The notes below the pieces were generated by a model. That model was given only the letters and a program-made list of their open reading frames with translations. It made no database searches and was not told the origin of the DNA. A stretch of DNA of 64,000 nt. Origin: Orbicella faveolata. Lineage: Eukaryota > Cnidaria > Anthozoa > Scleractinia > Merulinidae. Both the position numbers and the translations under genes were made by a program. The stretch lies in the NCBI RefSeq assembly GCF_002042975.1, contig NW_018148946.1, forward strand, positions 320,978 to 384,977, written 5' to 3'. Below are positions 23,933-37,200 of the stretch, in pieces; within the stretch, counting starts at the first letter, position 1, and each line of letters begins with the position of its first letter.

Positions 23933-25114
23933 AAGGTAATATTTGTAGCAGTAAAAGTGTAAAAATAGATGGAGGGTTATCCCGGAAGGTTTTGCAAGCA
24001 GTAAGCGTTAAGAAACTTAAGCTTACTTATAGAAAACAGCTGGATGATTCGGTCGCTTGTTATTTATTTATTTTCTTACTACGGCAAACCTTACCAATAT
24101 CCTTCATGTTAGATAGCTGGCTCTTGACCTTGCGAAGTTAGTGTCTGTTTGATTGTTTTTTTTTTTTTCCAATAATTATTTAGAATTAAGGCCTTTCCAA
24201 GTTTCAGGAAGGTACATGTAGCGTCTACCGGTATGCATTACGGTTTTTCCCGTCCTCATACCACCTGTTGCTACAGTTGCTCAAAATATGTTTGAAATTC
24301 AAGAGATTGTTTTCTTCCGATTATCTACGTGGTGTATTATTGGAACCCATGGTGTCCAGTCGATGGAAAATGATGATCAGAAAAGCAATCGATATCAATC
24401 GATAAAATTAGTTACTGTAATTGGTATTGATTGGTATTGGTCAATCGATGATCAATCGATAGTCACACAAAAGCCATTCATCGATTGATGTTGGTTGGCA
24501 AAAAAAAAGTCGTACCCAGACTTCTCAATTCAAAGGATAGATCATGTTATAGAGCATTTTCACATGACGTCATCAAATTCTTATATTCAAAACTGAAGAA
24601 CCACCAAAGTTTTTATCCTTATCAGGCCTAAGAGATACTAGATTTATGTGTTTACATTTTTCCAGCTCAATAGCATTCTTCATTTGGAAACCAGAGTTAT
24701 GGCAGTGCGTGACAAAGCTACGATCGCATTTTTCAAAAAATATTTATTTATCTCGTGATTTTAGCCGTGTGAAATGTTTAAGTATTAGGAAAAGTACTTT
24801 TTTAAATGTTTGTTTTTTCAGTGTAGATAATCAGTGTCCTAGATAACCAAAGTGAGTTCCAGATGTTAACATTATTTCTGGCCGCCATATTGGTGTAACA
24901 CAGAGGAACATCAGCATGGCAGCTCGATACTGCTCTTAAGGCTCTGTAAATTTGATTGTGCAAAACATTTTGACCAATATCTCAACTTTGGGACAATACA
25001 CACACCTTAAACTTCGAGAACTGTCTTCTTTATTTATCTTCTATAATATCACAATTTCTTGACTTTATCCACTGAATGGTTTTTGATTTTATTTTTTATT
25101 GCGTGACAATGAAA

Positions 25115-25279
25115 NNNNNNNNNNNNNNNNNNNNNNNNNNNNNNNNNNNNNNNNNNNNNNNNNNNNNNNNNNNNNNNNNNNNNNNNNNNNNNNNNNNNNN
25201 NNNNNNNNNNNNNNNNNNNNNNNNNNNNNNNNNNNNNNNNNNNNNNNNNNNNNNNNNNNNNNNNNNNNNNNNNNNNNNN
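25115..25279. other. Assembly gap (165 N)
   Basis: A run of N followed immediately by 14 C and then T, a homopolymer boundary typical of sequencing drop-out. It adjoins a repeat copy. Confidence 0.95.
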
Positions 25280-25299
25280 CCCCCCCCCCCCCCTTTTTT

Positions 25300-25575
25300 T
25301 TCCATTTTCATGTGGACAGAAAACATTTCAGAAATGGAGCTTTTTGAAAATGATGACCTAGCAGTAATCATGTGATTTCCCTGCCAATTTTTTTTCAAAC
25401 GCAAATCCAAAATAACCAGTGATTGTTGAATTTTTAAATTCCTCCTGCGTAATGTGGACCAGAAGCATTTGAATCCTCCATTTTCAAATTCCTCCCGTGT
25501 AATGTGGATGGGGCCTAACATGTACCTGATGGTCATATCTCCTCGTTCTTCACCATCATCAGGTGAATCATTCAA
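25300..25575 (-). repeat. Diverged copy of the 45.1-kb MITE family, cut by gap
   Basis: The minus strand reads GAGGAATTTGAAAATGGAGG, ATTTTGGATTTGCGTTTG, AAATCACATGATTACTGC, CATTTTCAAAAAGCTCC and TGTCCACATGAAAATG. Each block has a clear counterpart in the same order in the plus-strand element at 45110-45432. It runs into the N gap. Confidence 0.65.
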
Positions 25576-28500
25576 CTAGACTCTCTGACTAAACTCCTCA
25601 GGCGTTACCAATAGTCAAACTCCCATGTTTTCCCAGGGGTTCAGATCATCTTGTTGGAGCTCTGCACAGCAAAGCCACACCACTAGAGCACAATCGGTTT
25701 GAAAATCTTGTAACCTATGGGTTTTAACTTTGACTCAGTCATAAGCTAAACATTATTATTAAGTTCATTTTCAGGCTTTGCCTGGGTGTATGTTACTTTG
25801 CATGTTAATCTGTATAATAATTTGCACTTGTCTTTCTTTAATTCAGAGCAATCAAGTAGATGTTACAGGGTGTAGCTGGCCAGTAAACTAAAGAGACTGC
25901 TACTAAACAGAGCCACTGGAAACAATAGTATTTATTCATTTATAAGTCAGCAAGAAGAAGAGAACATCATGTACTCATAATCTATTTACTAACTGGGAAT
26001 TTTTTATAATATTATTGTAAATTACTCAATTCAGTTATTGTGGATATTGACGTTTCTCCAGCTTTTACTTTCATCGTGCGACACTGTTTTGTCAATTTTT
26101 CTCGAATAGTGATAATTAAAATGGTTTTATTGAAGATATAACTACTGACTCTGCTACTAACAATATTTAACAAGAGGCCGATGAGCTATTTATTGTACTT
26201 AAGATGTAATATAAAAATGTATTTATTAAAATATTTACCTTATCCTTGAACACTTCTTATTTATTCAAATATTGGGTTGCTATGAATGAAAAATAACACC
26301 ATAGTGCATTGCTCAGCTGGTTCACATCAATTTAGCCTATTGAGATGATCCCAGCTTACAATATTATGTAGTGAAAGATATATTCTACAGAAACCTTAGT
26401 TTTTGAAGTTTTTATTTCATTATTAGTTTTTCACTAACTAACTTACATGTAACTAGCATGCTATTCATGGGCTCAAAAATCTTGCACAGCTTTCTTATCC
26501 AAATCAGAAGTACAATCAAACCAGTCGTAAGTTTACTACATGTATTGGAGTTTTGATTGGTTCACAGGATTGTCTGTGTTCTTCACGACTAGCCAAAAGT
26601 GATAACTTGGGTTTTTGTTGTACGACAGTCATTTTAAAACCGCTTGATGAAACTGTCAAGTTTATAAATCTCACTAACAGGGCATACTGAGAGGACGATG
26701 GAAATCTGCTAAGCTGTATGCTCTGTGCTGGCGATTTGTTTTAAAGGATGTTTCTCTTTTGTCGACAGATTTGAATTACCTCTTGCGCCCAAACTTTAAG
26801 AGGTCCTGACCGGTCTTAGTTTATCTGGCTTAACCAAATACATTACTACCTTTTACTTCTCCCCCCACTCCTCCCCTCCCATAATGAAAATAACTGCCGT
26901 TGCTTTTGTCCAGCTCATTCCTAGTAACTTATCTGAACTTTTATAAAGAAATGCTACATTTCACAAATCGTGCAAACTTCAAGCAATGTGTTTAGAACAG
27001 GTGTATGAAATGTAACACCGGGCCTGAAGCTTGAGACTAAAATTACAACGATTTAAACTAAGGGATATGGAATTTAAAATAACTTTGCCATATTGCATAA
27101 TAGTAGGCTTATCTTGATTTTTTCACTTGTGCAGGCCATGCATCATTGAAACTCGGGGTCCGAATCACTTCGGTGGCTCTTGGGGCAAAATTGAATGCCA
27201 TCTACACTATGTATTCATTTAGCTTACTTAGGTAGAAAAACCAAAAAGAGGTGATAATGTGCACATGCAACAAACAATCAGGAAACCGTAGACTTGGGAA
27301 ATTAAAGAGGCTGAATAGAGGTGGTATTTCTTATTAGAATTCCTTTTGCAATCTTTCCTTTGTTTGTTAACCAATCAGATGTGAACAGATAACTCGTGCG
27401 TCTGTCCAGGGTCAAGCCTTCCGCCTGCATAATCAGTTCGATGTTCAATACCAAATTCGACATTTTCTGTGTAAATTCGTGGTATCTTCCGCCAAGTTTG
27501 GGCATCAGTCATCCAGAGAGCTTACCTAAGTATTGCCTGTGATTGAACTACATGTGGTCGTGAGTAAGACACGAAAAAGGTAGTTTATGCTCGCGTCAAA
27601 GCTTGGACATGCGCCGAACTGTGAAACTCTTATCTCTTTCATCATTCCTGAAATACAACCCGAGGGGTTGAACCTCATGTCAAAAGCTGTCTAGACAGTA
27701 GATGAATAAGCTAAAAATTTCTCATTAGAGTGTTATCATAAGTTATTAGCACATTATTCGTCTCAAACTGTGATAAATGTCGATCATCAAGAAACTGGTG
27801 ATATTCTCTGTTGCCTGCCTTATTTGATGCTTACAGGTAGCCCTCATTCAGATGCCCGAAAATCGGCCTAGGCATATAAACCAATTAGCAAGTTGCACGA
27901 GTTCCAGGTGACACGGAGAGTTTGTTAGTCAGTTTGTTGTCATTATGTAAAGTACCTCAGTTTGTTTAATTTCTTGGCAACCGTTTTGTTCCTTCCAGCT
28001 ATGCTACTTCAGTGTTTTGTAAGAGTCTTCTCAACATTATTACCTTCATAATCCACTGAGTTTGGTCACGGAGACTAATTCTATGGGAAACTGCATGTTC
28101 TTTGCCTTTGCAATAAGTTCCAATAACTTTTATCTCTTTATTACATTTTAATAAATCTTTTTTTGGCATTTAATATCCGCAAAATGTAAAATTGACTTGT
28201 ATTGCCGACATAATTAATATTCGTCTTCAAAAATAGCAACTTTTTGAGAACACTCTGGTTGCCCTTGGTGACACATTTCACCTGTCTATCTGTTTTTTAT
28301 ATTCTGTTCGGACTTTTTCACACAGGTATTTCTTTTATCAAATACCACAGTGCCAGGAATTGACACGAAACTTTATTACACGTTCACGACCTGGAAATAT
28401 GGCGAAACAACGACGAAGAGGTGGCTTTGACAAACCCAAACTCAATGACATAACTTTTAACGTCTATAAATAGCTGCTTGTTATCAACTCTCTACCGTTA

Positions 28501-31209
28501 GTTTGGTTATAAGAAGTTTGAGGCCCATCAGGACAACACCCCTTGTCTTACTGGACATAGATTTAGTGAGGGGAAGATAGCTCATGATCACCGAAGGGTT
28601 CTCATTTTCGTTCTTATTAGTTCTCTCAATAACAACAGCTGAATTGCAATTTACCACTAATAGTCATTCGTGCTCTTGACAAATTTGTTACGGTCTGGTG
28701 AAAATGCCTAGAGGGACTTCACGTTTGAGATGCTGTCACGCAAAATGAAAAGATACAATCATGGACATAAAAGTGAAGGCGGTTCTGTGAGAAAAGGTTA
28801 ATGTGATTTAAACAAAGAAGTAACTCATGCGAACCATAGATGGATATGCAAAAACAGACTTCTACAGCATGAATAAATGTTACCAGGAAATTTTATTTAA
28901 GCCTGTTCTGACGCAGCTCGTCAATTATTTAATACCGGTACGTGATGCTCTTAAAGGCTCTAAAACTATATAAGGAAAATTTGGCGAGATTGCACCACTG
29001 AATTTAATTGTTGGAACGGTTCCAAGTTAATTTTGGCCCTGATCTGAAATAATTTTTTGCATTGCCCAAGGACTCTTCAATTCAATTCCAAGCTTATAGT
29101 TGAAATAATAGGAATTAAAATTCGGGAGTTTTCTCAAGTTTTCAAATATCGCAAATATTTCACCAGCAGGATGGGAAAGGCAAAACTGTGTTAAAGAACA
29201 AGCTAACGATGTATTCACATTGCTAAAATTTGGGTAGATTTAATTTTTAATCATTCTGTCTATTTAAAAACTTGACAGTGATGCCAACGAGTGTATATTT
29301 GCGACCACGTTCCAGTCAAGTGCCTTCCCGAGTGCATTACCATCCACATAAATTACATAATAAGTACAATTAAGAAAATGATTTAACAGCATTCTTGTGC
29401 ATTCCAGAGCTACAGCGATTCAAGCACTCTTGCTCTCCCGACGACAGGACTGTAGAAAGGCAAGATAATGTTGCTAAGCTTTCCTGCACATAATACAATT
29501 CATAGTTTTCTTTCAATCGCTGAAGGCAAAACTGATGAAAGGTGTCAGAACCTGTCCTCAATCTATGATGAGTTACCTCATTTCCGATTTTAGAGACCAT
29601 CTTCAGTACAAATTAAAGGTCTTATAGCATTTAATTAAAACACCTTTAAAATAGCAACGGATCCGAGAAGGGACGAGCTTTTCTAAAACTACATCCGCGG
29701 AAAAAGAAGACAAATACATACTGTTGTGAAAGAGAGAGTGATCTACATATTTGATAACTATATCGAAGGGAAAAAAAATATCAAACTTGATCTGGAGAGC
29801 TGACAGCGGGCAGTTTGTGGATCAAAAAACGGGTTATACTGTTTAACTGAGTGGTTCAGTGGCACTCTTATTCATTAGCATTATCGAAATAGAAGCGGGA
29901 AAAATTGGTCTTACTAGATCATAGGCCGCTTAGCGTAGCAATAGGCAGCTTATATTACAGTGAATCAGTCCACTTTCCATATAGAAATCATTTGAAAACT
30001 GTAAAGAGCCCATAACAAATAAAGAGAATAAACAAAATAAAACCAGTGACAGTGTTTTTTTTTTTTTTTTCTGGCAAACAATTTGGCTCTGTATATCTTT
30101 CCATAACGTTCGTCGTAATTTTACGTAATTAAACATATTGTTTTGCCCCAACTTCGCAATTTTTTTTCCCCAGGTCAGTCATCCAAAGGAAATCTAAACG
30201 ATTTAGAATTAAAGATCCCTTCAGTCAGAGTTCATTTCCTTTGGTGCGTTTTGAATTTCCGGTGGGGTTTGGTGTAGAAAACGTCGTAACAATCGCTCTT
30301 GAGTGTTTGTCAACATTTGACAACTTCAGACATACTTACGAAACTCGATGGATGAAATAAATTAAATTTCTGACTTAACTCTGGCCTTGAATTGCTAATT
30401 GTCATAAAGCAATTAATTATATAGCTTCACAAACGTCTCTCTCGTTTCGAACCCAAGGTGTACAGGCTGGAGACACATTTCTACACATCGCGTGTGCCCA
30501 TCTGTCGTTAGAAATATTAGCAAATAAAATTCCTCTGGAAATGTATACCAGTATTAAGTCTGATCGTATTTATTTTCACGCCTGTCTGTGCCCTGTAGGT
30601 TACTTAAATCCACGACACCGTCTGCCTGTTGTAGCTATCATTGTTGTTATAAATATTTTTTTTTGGAATTGCTCACTCACGCAAGCTCTGCCATTGTTTT
30701 GTTCACGTGGTTCCGAACCTATCAAAAGATTATTTTACTCCAAGATAAACACGACCGAAGGAACGCTTTGTAGCCTCTTCGTTCAAGCGACGCGTCATTT
30801 CGAGAAAAAGTGAAGGTGGAGTTATACATTTTTTATGACCTGGCTGGAATCCGATCGTTGCACAAACTCGTAGCTGGTGGCCGCCAAAGTGAAGACATAA
30901 TGCACAAATTTTAGGATTCAAATTAGCCTTTAGTGCCACCAATTGATATGCAAATCTGACGAGCTACTAGAAGTTGCACGCTTCGCTTTCTCAGAACAGA
31001 AGCGATTGTCCGCGATACGGGACAACAGCAAGACGATTAGATTTCCAGCGTTGCCCGTAGAGATGTAACTCCTGAGCTTGGTCACTACAAATTGTTTATA
31101 TTCTTGGCCCGACGGGAAAGGTTTCGTGCCGTCGCCGTAGAAAGCAGAAGAATTAAGTACCATAGCGCGCATTCTGCCGTTTTAAATCTATCGAGCGACT
31201 CCCGGCGAC

Positions 31210-34200
31210 ATGTGGATGGCGGTGATTTCTTCGGCTGCGGAAGACTACATTCCGAGTCAGGATGAAACCGAAGAAGGAGAAATATCCATCTTATTCTGGT
31301 CGTTTGCGTTTGTTTTTCTGCTCGTTGTGACCGTGTGGTTTTACATCACACAGATTGCTACGATCCGAAGGTCCGCCGGTCGGCAAATTTCTGATAAGGA
31401 AATCGATCGAGAGGAGGAGGTCGCGAGGAAAATTCTAGAACAGTTGACCGACGATCTTCGGTTTAAGAGTGATATTTCGAAAGAAGACACGTTGGATAAT
31501 GCTGCTTCGGCGCCGAGTGGGGAGAGAGAGGAGTCTAGCGTTTACGAATACATTGACGATGAAATTCACATTCACTATTCAAAGTACGGGTGGGATGACG
31601 AAAGTTTCGAATCGTCTGATGGTTCAAGTGGTCTGGCAGCCGCTCGAAGACCCTCTATGGAAAACATGGATCTTATCTTCCCTGGATTCTTACCTAGTAT
31701 TGTTGAAGAGGAAGAAATTGAAGAGGATAGTGACAGTGAAAGCAGCGAGAAATCTCAAGACACGGATGTCGATGATAAGTTTAGCGCCGACCTTTCATAT
31801 TTACCTACAGCCTACAAGCAGCTAGTTAATAACAATGATGGGGTGTTAGAAAGTTCAGTGAATATAGAACATAAGCTCGATCTTTCTGGGAGTGGAACAA
31901 AATTTGCCCCGTTTATTGAAAGCCGCGAGACCATGACAAAGGAACTGCAGCCGAAAGAAGATCGTGTTGTTATTGGTGAGCCCGCTGAGTCGCAATCGCT
32001 TTTCGCTTTTGAGAATGTTAACCACCCCGCGATCGTCAAATCAATCTCCGAACCTGTAAATATAGAACAAAACGGCTCTTCTTTGTTATCTACCGAAATT
32101 GACAATCGTTGTCAAGTGTTAGATGCGGAAAACTCTAAAAATATTCTATCACCTGAGCCAGCAAGTCACATCTCCACGCAAGAAAGCGCGATACCAACGA
32201 AGTGCCGAACTGTTGCAGAAGTCACTTCCGGTAGTTTGGATTTTTCTGCACCGAAAGACGAGAAGGAAACAATACTGGACAGTGTTTCTGACGTGAACAA
32301 CAGTGCGATCGAGAGCACCTCATTGTTTACAATATCGAGCTGTGATCTTGCGCCAGCTCTCAAACAAGATGCAAATGAGGAGCCCAAATTACATGCATCA
32401 AATGAGCAGAAAATTTCCTGTCCTCCGAACGGTCTGGATCGTTATTTCACACGTGATATCCACTTCGAAAATTCAAAGAACGAAGAAAATGCCCGTGGTA
32501 ACATTGAAAATGAACGCGACACGGAGCTTAGCGATGCTTCAGCGGAGGAGGACACCAGTGGATTAAAAGGTATTAAAATGGACATAAACAAAAGCGATCT
32601 CGCTGACTTTCAATTGAAGGGTTTCGTCGATGAAATAGCGGGTACAAATGACCACACGAGACACGCCTGGACGTTTTTCTCCATGTCGGGAAGCGACGAA
32701 ACAACCAAGCCACAGAAGGGAATTTCGAGCCCGAAACAACAACTCGATCAAGTGGCAGTTCCTAAAATAATTATCGATTCTTATGACGATGGTTTGAAAA
32801 GTGACATTAAAATCCCTAATGATGATTCTATGGATATGAATGGTTCAACACGATACGCCAACCCGTTTGAAACCGACACGTTTGAAACTGACATTGATAT
32901 TGACGATGTTGATTTGATCGACAGCGACGAACTGCAAGACGAAGGAGAGTTTAGCATTTATTTCAAAAGGCACGTTTCTGTGACAGATCTAGACAAGATT
33001 CTCTCGGAAGAAGGCCAAGCCGAAGTGAATGACGATTCTAGCAAAGACGTAGTGGAAACCGATCTATCCGTGGACAAAGTCGAGCAGAGAGATGTTGATA
33101 TTTCATCTACGCGTACTGTAATATCATCAGATGAAGAAACAAATTATTCTATTACAGCACCCGAGACAACGCACGTTGACGATGGATCAGACATAAATAT
33201 TCAAAAGTCAATTATTGTCACTTCAAAGTTGAGCGATTGTTTAGATAAACAACCAAGTGAAGAGCTGCAAGAGTTCGAGCCTTCGATAAAGAGTTACGAG
33301 GTGGAAACGTTAATGGATGACGTTTCATTTCAAAAGGATGGTGTTTATGGCGAACTAGTCCTGTCGAAACTTAACGACCATCAGAGAGATCACCCTGATG
33401 ATGTTAGTTTTGATTATTACGGCGAGGACTGGTCTGAATTTATCGAAGACCACAGGCGTGAGCGAAAGCCACGTCTATACACAATCCCGGAAGACGAAGA
33501 AATTAGCTCAGCAGAAGATGATAAGGGAAAGGAGTTCGAAAGCAATCTGTGGGATCAAGCGGGGTATAATTACAGCAATGGTAATGAGTTTAGTGTTCGT
33601 AAAGACCCCAGGTTACAGGCCCCTATTGCTACCATGGACGCCAGTGACTCTGAGTTTGACCTGGATGATCATAGCAGTTCTGAAGCAGAGAAATCTGGCC
33701 CCGAAATTGACGAACACTCTGAGAAGAAATATCAACCGAAGTTGCCAGAGGAACCTAGTCACTTAGACGAAATTATAACCTACAATGGCCTTACCAAAAA
33801 TGGTGGAATCAACGAGGCAAAGAATTTAGCCAATGAGAAGGAGAAGAAATTAAAAGAACCTGTTTTCTTAGACAAAATTATTTCTTGCAATGGCGTGACT
33901 GAAAAACCTGAAATCGGAGGCGTGATAGATGTGGCCAGCGACGAACAAAAAAGGTCAAACGAACCGCCTGAACTGTCGGACAAAATGTTCGCTTACAATG
34001 GCGTGAACGGCGATATTGGTGTCGTTGGAGACAGTACAAGATCTGTAAAAATTGTAAAGAAAATCAAGATTTTTGTCAGAAAGGAAGTCATGATTACTAA
34101 AGACGAGCAGGAGCTTCAGAGTCCAAAACAGTTGATTGAAGAATTTGGCGATCACAAAAAAGATAAAATCGATACGGAAAATGCACGTAACGAAACTAGT

Positions 34201-37200
34201 GCGAGGAAAGAAGTTGAAGAGGCAGAAATCGTTCCGAAATGCCGTGAACCAAAGATGCATCCTTCGTACGATGTCATCAAAGCTGAGATTGACTCGGATG
34301 CTAACTTCACGCAGCCAATGAACTTTGAGGAAGAACAGTGTGACATTTCTGAGGTTATTGCTAAGGAAACGGAAATGATTCCCAGAAAGGAATCTTACAC
34401 GCCTCCCAAACCTGAACAAAAAGTCGTGGACGAGGTTATCGAAGTAAGCGTTAAGAACACCCCAGAGCGTGACGTCACGCAACTTCTCACGCAAGCACTC
34501 GCACAAAGCGATAACCCGAAAACCGACGCAAAGCCCGAATCAAAAATTGTGACCGATGTTGTCAAGGTGCTCCCATTATCCTTAGAAGGTGACGCCCCGA
34601 AAAGTGTCGGAATAGAAGATTCTTGCAAACCACTGGCAAAGAATGATAACAGAGAAATGAACAACACATCTAGAGCCGAAAACGTCGAGAGCTGCACTTC
34701 ACCCACGCAAAAAGAAGCCCCAGTACGTGACATAACTCAAATGTCCCCTAAACGAACCAAACAGAAGCATCTATCTAAAATGGTCGCTAGGTTCGAATCA
34801 AAAATCGAAGCTGAAACTGTCAAAGCGCGCAGGTCGTCTGTGGAATCCAAGGTCCCCAAACGTGACGTCACGCAAGATGAGGAGAAGCTACCTGTACAGA
34901 ACGGTCAAACGAAAGTGGACAACAAACCTGGGTCGGAAATGAAGCCTGAGAACGTCAAGGCGAGTGTTTTGTCTGTAGGAGCGAGCGTTCTAAAACGAGA
35001 CGTCAGGCAAGATGCTCAGAAACTTCCTGTGCAGAGCGTTCAAACGAAAGTGGACGACAAACCTGGATCGGAAATAAAGCCTGAGAACGTCAAGGCGAGT
35101 ATTTCGCCTGTAGGAGCGAACGTTCCAAAACGAGACGTCAGGCAAGATGCTCAGAAACTTCCTGTACAGAGCGTTCAAACGAAAGTGGACGACAAACCTG
35201 GATCGGAAATAAAGCCTGAGAACGTCAAGGCGAGNAACGGTCAAACGAAAGTGGACAACAAACCTGGGTCGGAAATGAAGCCTGAGAACGTCAAGGCGAG
35301 TGTTTTGTCTGTAGGAGCGAGCGTTCTAAAACGAGACGTCAGGCAAGATGCTCAGAAACTTCCTGTGCAGAGCGTTCAAACGAAAGTGGACGACAAACCT
35401 GGATCGGAAATAAAGCCTGAGAACGTCAAGGCGAGTATTTCGCCTGTAGGAGCGAACGTTCCAAAACGAGACGTCAGGCAAGATGCTCAGAAACTTCCTG
35501 TACAGAGCGTTCAAACGAAAGTGGACGACAAACCTGGATCGGAAATAAAGCCTGAGAACGTCAAGGCGAGTATTTCGCCTGTAGGAGCGAACGTTCCAAA
35601 ACGAGACGTCAGGCAAGATGCTCAGAAACTTCCTGTACAGAGCGTTCAAACGAAAGTGGACGACAAACCTGGATCGGAAATAAAGCCTGAGAACGTCAAG
35701 GCGAGTGTTTCGTCTGTAGAAGCGAACGTTCCAAAACGAGACGTCAGGCAAGATGCTCAGAAACTTCCCGTAGAGAGCGTTCAAACGAAAGTGGACGACA
35801 AACCTGGGTCGGAAATGAAGCCTGAGAACGTCAAGGCGAGTGTTTCGTCTTTAGAAGCGAGCGTTCCAAAACGAGACGTCATGCAAGATATCGAGAAACT
35901 TCCTGTACTGAGCGATCAAACGGAAATCGACGCTAAACCTGAATCGAAATCCACGCCGGAAGCCAACCAGGTGAAAACGACACCTGTGAAAGAACACATC
36001 CCAAAACTTGGCGTCACGCAGTACGTCAAGAAACTCGGTCAGACAAATCGTGACGCCAAGCCTGACTCGCAATCGACGCCAGAGACCATCCAGATGAGAA
36101 AGTCATTTGTGGAAGAAGACGTACCAACACCTGACGTGACGCAGAATTTGGAAACAATTCCTGTAGAGAGCGATCAAACGACAATCGTCGCAAAACCACA
36201 GTCCAAATCGACACCAAGGACTATCGAAGCGAGATCTTCATCTGTTGAACAAGACGTCTCAAAACGTGACGTGACGCAGCAGCTCGAAAACATTCCTGTA
36301 CAGAGCGATCAAATGACAATCGAGTCGAAATCCACCCCTGAGACTATACAGGCGAATGAGGTGTCTTTGAAAGAAGACACCCCTAAAGTCGTCTTCACGG
36401 AGTGCGTCGAGAATCTTCCTGCCGAGAGTGATCTCACGAATGCCGACGTTAAACCCGAGTCGAAATCTACGCCTGAGACTGTCCAGGTAAATGAGTCATC
36501 TTTGAAAGCAGACACCCCTAAACTTGTCCTCAAGGAGTACGTCGAGAACCTTCCTCCCGAGAGTGATGCGACTAATGACGACGTTAAACCCGAGCTGAAA
36601 TCGACGCCAGACACCATACAGGCGAGAACGTTACCTGTGAAAGAAAACATCATAAAAGCTAACGTTAAGGAATATGTGAAGAGACTCCCTGCACAGAGCG
36701 ATCAAACGCAAATTGACGCTAATCCCGACTCGAAATCGACACCAGCGACTATCAAGACGACAGCGTCATCTGTGCAAGAAGACGTCATAAAACGTGACGT
36801 CACGGCGTATGTTGAGAGACTCCCTGAACAGAGCGATCAAACACAAATTGACGCTAAACCCGACTCGAAACCGACGTCGGCGACTATCAAAACGACAGTG
36901 TCATCGGTCAAAGAAGACGTCATAAAACGTGACGTCACAGCATATGTCGAGAGACTCCCTGCAGAGAGCGATCAAACGCAAATTGACGCTAAACCCGACA
37001 CGACATCGACGCCAGCTGCTATCAAGACGACGGCGTCATCTGTGGAGGCCGTCGCCCCAAAACGTGGCATCACGAACGATGTTGCGCAAACACCTGCGCA
37101 AAAGGATGACATTTTACTGGAAGCTAAACTCGAACCAAAAATAACACCAGAGATCAAGGCCAGAGCGTCGTCCGTTGAAGCCGTCTCCTCAGAACGTGAG

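Larger units (their letters stand above)
23933..31209. other. Long intergenic region
   Basis: About 7.3 kb without a recognisable gene. It contains an ATCGAT-rich patch (24380-24485), a CRE palindrome near 24564, a gap at 25115-25279 followed by a 14-C run, and a diverged MITE copy (25300-25575). Short frames elsewhere have no domain or coding bias that I can see. The last few hundred bases should hold the promoter and 5' UTR of the giant MYND gene. Confidence 0.5.

Noticed and set aside
25096-25575. ORFs running through the N gap
   Set aside because: They are created by translating N and a diverged MITE; nothing supports a gene.
34471-36935. Repeated TGACGTCA (CRE) palindromes inside the giant gene
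   Set aside because: They fall on the codons for the conserved RDVT core of the protein repeat, so coding constraint explains them without a regulatory role.
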